The translations under genes were made by a program, and so were the position numbers. From Kluyvera intermedia (GTDB taxonomy: Bacteria > Pseudomonadota > Gammaproteobacteria > Enterobacterales > Enterobacteriaceae): a stretch of 64,000 nt of DNA. The notes beneath the pieces were generated by a model. It searched no databases. It saw only the letters and a program-made list of their open reading frames with translations, and had not been told where the DNA came from. Location: positions 1 to 64,000 of the forward strand of contig NZ_JAKCNS010000003.1 in the NCBI RefSeq assembly GCF_021440345.1. Reading direction: 5' to 3'. Shown piece by piece: positions 1-4,762 of the stretch (the stretch's first letter is position 1; each line of letters starts with the position of its first letter).

Positions 1-140
1 CTTAAAAAGTAATGAGGATCTTCTTCTATAATAATATTTCTGATGTCAGTGTACTGTCGGCCATTAATAAATGATGAGTAAATACGCTCAAGCTTTTCAT
101 TATATTTTTTAAAACTATTCATTAAATCCCTACTCATCAT
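1..140 (-). CDS. Partial AT-rich phage gene, N-terminus only
   Basis: A leftward frame opens with two ATG codons in tandem (at 140 and 137) and stays open for 46 codons to the window edge. The peptide is rich in N, I, Y and K. I recognise no domain. It lies downstream of the PerC-like gene after about 220 bp of AT-rich DNA and has no clear Shine-Dalgarno sequence. Base composition is much more AT-rich than the replication operon before it, which suggests an accessory (moron-type) cargo gene. It could also be chance in AT-rich DNA. Confidence 0.4.
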   Translation of the reverse strand, partial: MMSRDLMNSFKKYNEKLERIYSSFINGRQYTDIRNIIIEEDPHYFL

Positions 141-360
141 TGATATCACATAAATACTTCATGGATTCTATCAATTATCAAACAAAGCAACAAGCAAAAT
201 AAATCAATAAAAAACCTTTTATTTCAATAAGTTATAGCAACATGGCTTATGCAGATCATTCTGCGCGTATGCATACCTAATAGCTAAAAATATTAAAGCC
301 AGCCTTATTAATACAAACTTCTTTTAATCGATATCAACGAACCTTGTATGCTAGTTTATA

Positions 361-798
361 TTACCTTGCCGCTTTGCTTAGACAATGTCTTCTTAAAATT
401 GCCACCTTCCATAGCTCATTTGAAGTGCTAGTCATCCCCATGATCGAGGTGTAAGCCGTCGCAGCTCTCCGCCAGAGCCCTTTGCTCTCCAGCGCTTTGG
501 CCTTTGCCATTGCCTCCTGAACTTCCTGCAGGTTTTCTGGTGCAGAGCGCGGCGCCATATCCGGCAATTCAACATCGGGGATATCAACACCTGCACGCAC
601 CCGGTAAACGTACTGAGTGCCGTTGTTAATTCGTCCCAGCTTTCCTGCGTAGTACAGCTGGCGCAGATGATTTCCCGCACTGCTTGACGGAAGATCCAGC
701 GCTTCACAAATATCCTGCAGGACGCAATCAGGCGTTCTGTCCACAATGGCGAGCACCAGCTGCGCCTGTGTTACTCGGTCTTTGGTCTTTTTGGTCAT
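361..798 (-). CDS. PerC-family transcriptional regulator with N-terminal winged helix
   Basis: The product is 145 residues. Residues about 8-70 look like a winged-helix domain (TQAQLVLAIV, then SSSAGNHLRQLYYAGKLGRI). Residues about 97-145 carry the PerC-type signature ALESKGLWRRAATAY followed by a basic Arg/Cys tail (ILRRHC). PerC-family proteins are activators; PerC itself drives the LEE virulence operon in enteropathogenic E. coli, and phage-encoded members are common. The gene is last in the visible leftward replication operon, 18 nt after the DnaC-like stop. Its ATG lies inside a 19-bp element repeated upstream of other genes in this prophage, and it has no good Shine-Dalgarno sequence of its own. 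Targets are unknown. Confidence 0.75.
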   Translation of the reverse strand: MTKKTKDRVTQAQLVLAIVDRTPDCVLQDICEALDLPSSSAGNHLRQLYYAGKLGRINNGTQYVYRVRAGVDIPDVELPDMAPRSAPENLQEVQEAMAKAKALESKGLWRRAATAYTSIMGMTSTSNELWKVAILRRHCLSKAAR

Positions 799-811
799 TG
801 GTCAAAACTCG
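793..811 (-). repeat. Start-associated 19-bp element, copy A
   Basis: The leftward strand reads CGAGTTTTGACCAATGACC, identical over 19 nt to copy D at 4657. Its ATG is the start codon of the PerC-like gene. The element begins 5 nt after the stop codon of the DnaC-like gene. Confidence 0.85.
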
Positions 812-816
812 CTTTG

Positions 817-1557
817 TTACTTAACAACCCGTAAATGGGTCACGTTTTTGCGGTAACTTCCCCAGGTAAAATTCACCCAGATACCGCCGTCCATCGTCAG
901 GCGATCCATTACTCGCTCGCCTAAGATATTCGTCAGTTCGTCATGGTTGAGGTTGGTCAATACCCCGACCGGTTTCATTGCCGCCAGGCGGCGATCGATA
1001 ATCTGATTAAGTACCACCTGCTCGCCGCGTGTTTCTCGCTGTACCCCTACTTCGTCCAGCACCAGCAAATCGACGCGACACAGGCTATCCAGCAACGACG
1101 CTTCTGACTGGCCGCCGTCGTAGCACTCCCGAACTTTCAGCATCAGGTCCATGACGGTGATAACCAGCACGCTGTGATCTCGTTTGATCAGACTGTTGCC
1201 GATGGCCGCCGCCAGATGGTTTTTCCCAGTTCCGCAGCCGCCACTGAAAATGAAGCTGGCAAACCCGGTACCAAAATGATCGGCATAGCTCTTTGCCATG
1301 CTCAACGCATGCCGCTGGCCATCGCTGTTTACCTGGTAGCTGGCGAACGTGCAGCCGCGGTGAAGTTCGCAGATGCCAGACCGCCCGATGATCTTTTCGG
1401 TGCGAACTTTGCGGTTTTCTTTCTCGACTTCAGCAGCTCGTTTTTGCCCCTCCGTCCGCTGCCACTCCATCAGCTCCTGCGCATTCTGGAAGCGAGGCTG
1501 AACACCCGGCGGCATCATTTTTTGTAAACGGCTAAACAGGTCGCTCGTTGATTTCAT
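817..1557 (-). CDS. DnaC-like helicase loader ATPase (YdaV-like)
   Basis: This 246-residue AAA+ protein resembles E. coli DnaC. It has the Walker A variant GTGKNHLAAAIGN, in which Asn replaces the usual Thr/Ser as in DnaC itself, the Walker B LLVLDEVGV, and the later motifs INQIIDRR-like (LNQIIDRR) and GERVMDRL. It should load the host DnaB helicase at the phage origin as partner of the initiator upstream. The start at 1557 has AGGGGAT as ribosome site and lies 2 nt after the initiator stop codon, so the pair is probably translationally coupled. By order and type it corresponds to ydaV of Rac. Confidence 0.92.
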   Translation of the reverse strand: MKSTSDLFSRLQKMMPPGVQPRFQNAQELMEWQRTEGQKRAAEVEKENRKVRTEKIIGRSGICELHRGCTFASYQVNSDGQRHALSMAKSYADHFGTGFASFIFSGGCGTGKNHLAAAIGNSLIKRDHSVLVITVMDLMLKVRECYDGGQSEASLLDSLCRVDLLVLDEVGVQRETRGEQVVLNQIIDRRLAAMKPVGVLTNLNHDELTNILGERVMDRLTMDGGIWVNFTWGSYRKNVTHLRVVK

Positions 1558-1559
1558 GG

Positions 1560-2384
1560 TTATCCCCTGAATCCCGGTGGGATCGTTGTGTCAGGTTGAG
1601 AAATCTTTATCCCGGTCGTTTTTTTTGAACCGCCAAAGCTACGTGGCTGTGATCGGGAGTTTCTGAGGCTTTGTGCAAACGCCTGCTCCCACTGCTGGTG
1701 GTGTTTAACCTTGCCCTCTGGTTCCCAGAAGTCGCGGAACTGTTGCAACTCTTCGGGGGAGTAGCCCGGTTCAGTACCAAGCTGGATGCCCCACAACGCT
1801 GCTTGTTTCACAAAGTCGGGTCCCGGATGCCATTCAGGGGTGATCGAGAATTTCCCGAAAGGCGCGAGATATTCCTGGCCGGGACTTTTCCCGTTCTGTT
1901 CAACGCCAGGCTCGCACGCTTCTCTCTCTCTGGTTTTATTTATTAGATCTGTATCTGGATCTTTATTAGTTTGGTTTCCGTTGTCGTTCTGTTCCAACGG
2001 TGGATTAACACCCGTTGAACGCCCGTTCCCATTCCGTTGGTCATTCGTTGATTTTTTAGCCTTTCTAGCCTCTGCCGAGGCTTTTCCCGCTGCTGACTTC
2101 TGACTAATTGACGTTTTGACGGCTTCAAGATCTCTCTCGATTCTTTCCTGCGACCACTCGGTGCCGTTATCGTTGAAAAACTCTTTCAACGAACTTTCAA
2201 CGGCAATCCAACGGTCGTTACTCAGCCGTGCAATTTTCGCTAGTCGGTTTTTGGGGATCGGCCTGCCTGTCTGCCAGTAATTGAACATCAGCAGCAGGTA
2301 TGCTCCATGCTCTTCCGTAGACAAATGCATGGTGTCTGCCAGATAGTCAGCAATGTAGAGTTGCATGTAAGGCAGTGCTGCCAT
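1560..2384 (-). CDS. Phage replication initiator: DUF1376 plus DnaT-like domain (YdaU-like)
   Basis: The product is 274 residues. The N-terminus (MQLYIADYLADTMHLS, then HGAYLLLMFNYW) is the DUF1376/YdaU domain. A hydrophilic Asn/Lys-rich linker follows at about 105-170. The C-terminal part has a DnaT-type pattern (WHPGPDFVKQAALWGI, then LQQFRDFWEPEGK, then WEQAFAQSL). Together these suggest a protein that binds the origin and hands over to the DnaC-like loader. I chose the ATG at 2384 because AGGAGT precedes it by 4 nt; an in-frame upstream start would add 6 residues without support. A short out-of-frame ATG reading frame from the repeated element overlaps its 5' end. Confidence 0.87.
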   Translation of the reverse strand: MAALPYMQLYIADYLADTMHLSTEEHGAYLLLMFNYWQTGRPIPKNRLAKIARLSNDRWIAVESSLKEFFNDNGTEWSQERIERDLEAVKTSISQKSAAGKASAEARKAKKSTNDQRNGNGRSTGVNPPLEQNDNGNQTNKDPDTDLINKTREREACEPGVEQNGKSPGQEYLAPFGKFSITPEWHPGPDFVKQAALWGIQLGTEPGYSPEELQQFRDFWEPEGKVKHHQQWEQAFAQSLRNSRSQPRSFGGSKKTTGIKISQPDTTIPPGFRG

Positions 2385-2424
2385 GGTTACTCCTACCCTC
2401 AACTTGCAGAGGATTTATGGTCAT
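2347..2424 (-). CDS. Putative 25-codon leader overlapping the initiator start
   Basis: The ATG inside repeat copy B opens a 25-codon frame that runs, out of frame, across the ribosome site and start of the DUF1376 gene and stops 38 nt inside it. It has no Shine-Dalgarno sequence and no recognisable product. The layout would allow translational coupling, and copy D has the same arrangement. It may be coincidence. Confidence 0.22.
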   Translation of the reverse strand: MTINPLQVEGRSNHGSTALHATLHC

Positions 2425-2437
2425 TGGTAAAAACTCG
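2419..2437 (-). repeat. Start-associated 19-bp element, copy B
   Basis: The leftward strand reads CGAGTTTTTACCAATGACC, one mismatch from copies A and D. It begins 1 nt after the TAA of the YdaT-like gene, the same TAA-T-CGAG junction as copy C. Confidence 0.82.
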
Positions 2438-2438
2438 A

Positions 2439-2993
2439 TTAAAAACACTGTGGCGCTACGGCGGCTACGCTCGCCAGTAGTGGTCCCGCCAGATCTGCTG
2501 GAAGCAGGTTAAACAATGCGATTGCAGCCTCTCTTATCTCGCGTTCAAGCTTCTGAACCGGAGCTCCTAACAACTTCGCCTGGTGAGCATCGCTGCACTC
2601 TTTGATCGCGCTGGCCACCAGCTCTGTTTCCGTTAATCCCTGCTTTAATCCATATTTACGGGCTACTTCAATCGGCATCGCATCAGCAATTGCCGTGGAA
2701 AGCTGGATGACATAGCCTGTGTATTTCTCAGAGCCGTTTTCGTTCTTCAGATAGCGATACAGGTTTTGCTTGTTAACACTGATGCCGCGCCCGTTTTGTT
2801 TTTCCCACTGCTCGGCCACCAGCTGCGCCACTATTTCCTGTGCTTTGCCTGGAATCGCGGATTCCCATTCCAAGACTGCCGCATAGATTTTTTGGCACTG
2901 CATGCCGTCCCGGCGACGCGGTAAATACTGATTTTTCATTTTCAGTGTTACCGACTTCTGTTGGTTATGATTTGTATAGGTCACTGATTGCAT
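2439..2993 (-). CDS. CII-position regulator, possibly YdaT-like
   Basis: The 184-residue product is mostly helical in appearance. The stretch GISVNKQNLYRYLKNENG could be a DNA-binding helix-turn-helix. The C-terminal half (VQKLEREIREAAIALF) looks amphipathic and may oligomerise. I know no enzyme motif in it. The gene sits immediately after the Cro-like gene (3 nt between stop and ATG) with AGAAGGAG upstream, the slot occupied by cII in lambda and ydaT in Rac. YdaT of a related cryptic prophage is reported to act as a CII equivalent and to be toxic when overproduced. Assignment here rests on position and overall look, not on a clear match. Confidence 0.6.
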   Translation of the reverse strand: MQSVTYTNHNQQKSVTLKMKNQYLPRRRDGMQCQKIYAAVLEWESAIPGKAQEIVAQLVAEQWEKQNGRGISVNKQNLYRYLKNENGSEKYTGYVIQLSTAIADAMPIEVARKYGLKQGLTETELVASAIKECSDAHQAKLLGAPVQKLEREIREAAIALFNLLPADLAGPLLASVAAVAPQCF

Positions 2994-2996
2994 TTT

Positions 2997-3227
2997 TCAG
3001 AGCTCCTTCTGGGGCAGACCATCTGATTTATTTGGATAAAGATCCGGGCGTAATTCATGCGGTGTAACTTTCCAGTCAAGAGCCCTGCAGGCATTAAGTA
3101 CCTCAGTGCTTGCTACCTGCGTTCTAAACCAGACAGAGACTGTCTGAGAGTTTTTGCCCAAACGACGCGCTAGCTCCGACTGACTCCCGCATAACGAAAT
3201 GATTTTCTGTTGTGTTGCTTCGTTCAT
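2997..3227 (-). CDS. Cro-like / YdaS-like DNA-binding regulator
   Basis: The 76-residue protein consists of one helix-turn-helix: SQSELARRLGKNSQTVSVWF at about residues 12-31. The ATG at 3227 follows a perfect GGAGGT site. An in-frame ATG 24 nt further upstream would put that site inside the gene, so I rejected it. The gene is divergent from the CI-like repressor and first of the leftward operon, the position of Cro. Its recognition-helix segment (NSQTVS-W) is the same as in the opposing repressor, so the two probably compete for the same operators. Confidence 0.88.
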   Translation of the reverse strand: MNEATQQKIISLCGSQSELARRLGKNSQTVSVWFRTQVASTEVLNACRALDWKVTPHELRPDLYPNKSDGLPQKEL

Positions 3228-3349
3228 GTCACCTCCAAATTTATGAATCATATAATTGATAAATAATTTGTCAGTGTCAAGAAACTTAATCAGTCACAAT
3301 TGAAAAGAAAGTTTGTATGCTTGTTTGATGGTTTGATTTGGATGCAACT
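3228..3349. promoter_or_regulatory. Divergent immunity promoter/operator region
   Basis: This 122-bp AT-rich gap separates the Cro-like and CI-like genes. On the leftward strand TTGACA at 3280-3275 is a good -35 box, with AT-rich -10 candidates 17-19 bp on. Around it lie repeated short words: TGTCA twice in tandem at 3270-3279, ATCA-N6-TGAT at 3247-3260, and TTTGAT twice at 8-bp spacing near 3324-3337. These are candidate operators. The exact repressor site is not settled by inspection. Confidence 0.6.
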
Positions 3350-3754
3350 ATGAACTTCGAAGAAAGACTGTTAAGAGCTCTTGAGGAAGCTGGCATATCT
3401 CAATCTGAGTTAGGCCGTAGAGTTGGGGTGAACTCCCAGACAGTCAGCAACTGGTGTAATACAGGAAACTTTCCTCGCAAAGAAAAGCTTGAACTGTTCC
3501 CGCAAGCACTGGGTAAGCCTTTGTATTGGTTCTTTATGACTGATGAGGAAGAGGCTAAACTTGAAGCGACTACTGCTAGCAAGACCGTCCTGACCGAAAA
3601 GCAAAGCGAGCTGCTGGAAATCTTTGATCAGCTTCCTGAAATTGAACAGGATAGGTTCGTGCTCCTGGCTAGCCAGAGACTCGAAGAGCTTGATAAGTTT
3701 ATGGCTGAGTTTCTGAGCAAACGTAAATTAGACCCCCATTCCCAGAAAGATTGA
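3350..3754 (+). CDS. CI-like prophage repressor without peptidase domain (RacR-like position)
   Basis: The product is 134 residues, with an N-terminal XRE-type helix-turn-helix (SQSELGRRVGVNSQTVSNWC, residues about 16-35) and a short helical C-terminus (SELLEIFDQLPEIEQDRFVLLASQRLEEL) that may dimerise. It lacks the S24/LexA-type domain with Ser-Lys dyad of lambda CI, so RecA-stimulated self-cleavage is not expected. It is transcribed divergently from the Cro-like gene and followed by its own terminator. I chose ATG 3350 because it begins the conserved fold; the upstream TTG would add only four residues. Confidence 0.85.
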   Translation: MNFEERLLRALEEAGISQSELGRRVGVNSQTVSNWCNTGNFPRKEKLELFPQALGKPLYWFFMTDEEEAKLEATTASKTVLTEKQSELLEIFDQLPEIEQDRFVLLASQRLEELDKFMAEFLSKRKLDPHSQKD

Positions 3755-3770
3755 ATCCCTTCAAAAAAAT

Positions 3771-3794
3771 GCCGCGTATATGCGGCTTTTTTTT
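3771..3794 (+). terminator. Rho-independent terminator after the repressor gene
   Basis: The stem GCCGC / GCGGC has a 6-nt loop and is followed directly by eight T. It starts 17 nt after the repressor stop codon. Confidence 0.85.
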
Positions 3795-3858
3795 CGCCTA
3801 TCCCTCACCCACAACAGACATACAAAACATCACTGCAATAATTTATATCAATTATGCG

Positions 3859-3887
3859 TTGACGGCTGACATATTTATTTGTAGTCT
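3859..3887 (+). promoter_or_regulatory. Candidate rightward early promoter (PL-like)
   Basis: TTGACG and TAGTCT are spaced by 17 bp. They lie between the repressor terminator and the 61-codon gene, where an early promoter is needed. The sequence TTGACGGCTGACA here, read on the other strand, shares the half-words TGTCAG and GTCAA with the immunity region at 3270-3280, so it may carry a related operator with one extra base. Confidence 0.45.
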
Positions 3888-4023
3888 GATTTTGAAATAT
3901 CAGCAGCTGGTTGCTAACCAGACAGCACTGTTTTGAACATTCAGCAGTACAAACGAAACACACAGTAAGCGCAGCAGGCATTACGTTCCGTCAGCCAGAC
4001 GTAAAAGGCACACAGGAGAAATC

Positions 4024-4209
4024 ATGATTGATTTTGCACGCAGACCAGCACGCCAGCAGGCCGTGAAGCTGAGTTGCTTTGCAGCCCGACCAGCTCGGCA
4101 ACAAGCCGTGAAATTGAATTTAATCGAAGTGTGGATCCGCCGACTCTGCTACTTCCTAGCCCAGAAAGGCGACCCGGCTGCCGACCAACAGCCAGTAAAA
4201 AGTTTCTAA
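4024..4209 (+). CDS. 61-residue basic peptide with internal tandem repeats, function unknown
   Basis: The product is the first gene of the rightward early operon and has a strong AGGAG site 7 nt before the ATG. Residues 5-16 and 20-31 repeat as ARRPARQQAVKL and AARPARQQAVKL; a weaker third copy near the end reads PAADQQPVK. At DNA level the two 36-nt copies (4036-4071 and 4081-4116) differ at nine positions, yet only one codon changes the amino acid. That pattern points to selection on the peptide. A central WIRRLCYFL segment is hydrophobic and basic. The place is that of kil-type or host-takeover genes in lambdoid phages, but I recognise no family. Confidence 0.72.
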   Translation: MIDFARRPARQQAVKLSCFAARPARQQAVKLNLIEVWIRRLCYFLAQKGDPAADQQPVKSF

Positions 4210-4210
4210 T

Positions 4211-4229
4211 CGAGTTTTGACCAATGGCC
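4211..4229 (+). repeat. Start-associated 19-bp element, copy C
   Basis: The sequence CGAGTTTTGACCAATGGCC has one mismatch to copies A and D. It begins 1 nt after the TAA of the 61-codon gene. Its ATG at 4224 is in frame with the Rrf2-type gene and would add nine residues to it. Confidence 0.83.
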
Positions 4230-4250
4230 GTCGCGGCCGGAGATGTGAAT

Positions 4251-4595
4251 ATGGAATTTGGAATGAAACGCGTTCTGGCATCCGTCCAGGCCGTCGCTAC
4301 CCTGAACAAAATGTACGATGGTTCGCCGGTGTCCCTGACGGCTATCAGCAAAGAATCAAAGCTGTCCACTTCATACCTCGAGCAGATATTCAAAAAGCTG
4401 CGCAACGGTAACCTGGTTATCTCGCAGCGCGGACCCGGTGGCGGTTATAGCCCTCGAGGTGAAGACATCACCGTTACAGACGTAATCACTGCGGTATCTA
4501 AACTGCCAGCCCATAAAACCTTTGAGCCTATCCTGCGAGCGCTTGACGGCGTTCACGTGTCGCAGCTGCTGCGGGGCGATTCTCCAGCCCCATAA
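4251..4595 (+). CDS. Rrf2-family transcriptional regulator lacking cluster cysteines
   Basis: The product is 114 residues from the ATG at 4251, which has GGAG 8 nt upstream; an in-frame ATG at 4224 inside the repeated element gives 123. The fold is Rrf2-like: ISKESKLSTSYLEQIFKKLRNGNLVIS is the winged helix-turn-helix and RGPGGGYSPRG the typical wing. IscR, NsrR and RirA use cysteines in the C-terminal half to hold an iron-sulfur cluster. This protein has no cysteine at all, so it is either ligand-free or senses something else. It lies between the small early gene and the recE-like gene. Target unknown. Confidence 0.83.
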   Translation: MEFGMKRVLASVQAVATLNKMYDGSPVSLTAISKESKLSTSYLEQIFKKLRNGNLVISQRGPGGGYSPRGEDITVTDVITAVSKLPAHKTFEPILRALDGVHVSQLLRGDSPAP

Positions 4596-4602
4596 AGCAC
4601 AA

Positions 4603-4621
4603 AACCCGCGCAAGGCGGGTT
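4603..4621 (+). terminator. GC-rich hairpin after the Rrf2-type gene
   Basis: The perfect 7-bp stem AACCCGC / GCGGGTT has a 5-nt loop and no T run. It may be an attenuator or processing site rather than a full terminator, since the recE-like gene downstream shows no clear promoter. Confidence 0.5.
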
Positions 4622-4656
4622 AAGCACCCGGAAAGCCGACCAAAGCGTTCCGGTTT

Positions 4657-4675
4657 CGAGTTTTGACCAATGACC
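4657..4675 (+). repeat. Start-associated 19-bp element, copy D
   Basis: CGAGTTTTGACCAATGACC is identical to copy A. Its ATG at 4670 opens a 30-codon frame that overlaps the start of the recE-like gene. Confidence 0.85.
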
Positions 4676-4762
4676 ACCACCAAGGCGGCTGCCATCAGCT
4701 GCCGGGTATCTTACAACCTGAAGGAGCCCGAACGCAATGAACAACTATGCGTACCTGATTAA
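4670..4762 (+). CDS. Putative 30-codon leader overlapping the recE-like start
   Basis: Starting at the ATG inside repeat copy D, this frame spans the AAGGAG ribosome site of the recE-like gene and stops 26 nt inside that gene in another frame. It has no Shine-Dalgarno sequence of its own. Ribosomes finishing here could restart at, or block, the recE-like start. It is not recognised as a known peptide. Confidence 0.28.
   Translation: MTTTKAAAISCRVSYNLKEPERNEQLCVPD

Noticed and set aside
1174-1527. 117-codon frame opposite the DnaC-like gene
   Set aside because: It is antisense to the Walker A region of a conserved ATPase and has no start signal.
3751-3936. 61-codon frame after the repressor gene
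   Set aside because: It begins inside the repressor stop region, runs through the terminator and the promoter candidate, and has no ribosome site.
4022-4405. 127-codon frame on the minus strand opposite the 61-residue peptide and Rrf2-type genes
   Set aside because: It has no ribosome site, and the repeat analysis of codon changes supports the plus-strand frame. Minus-strand frames here are by-products.
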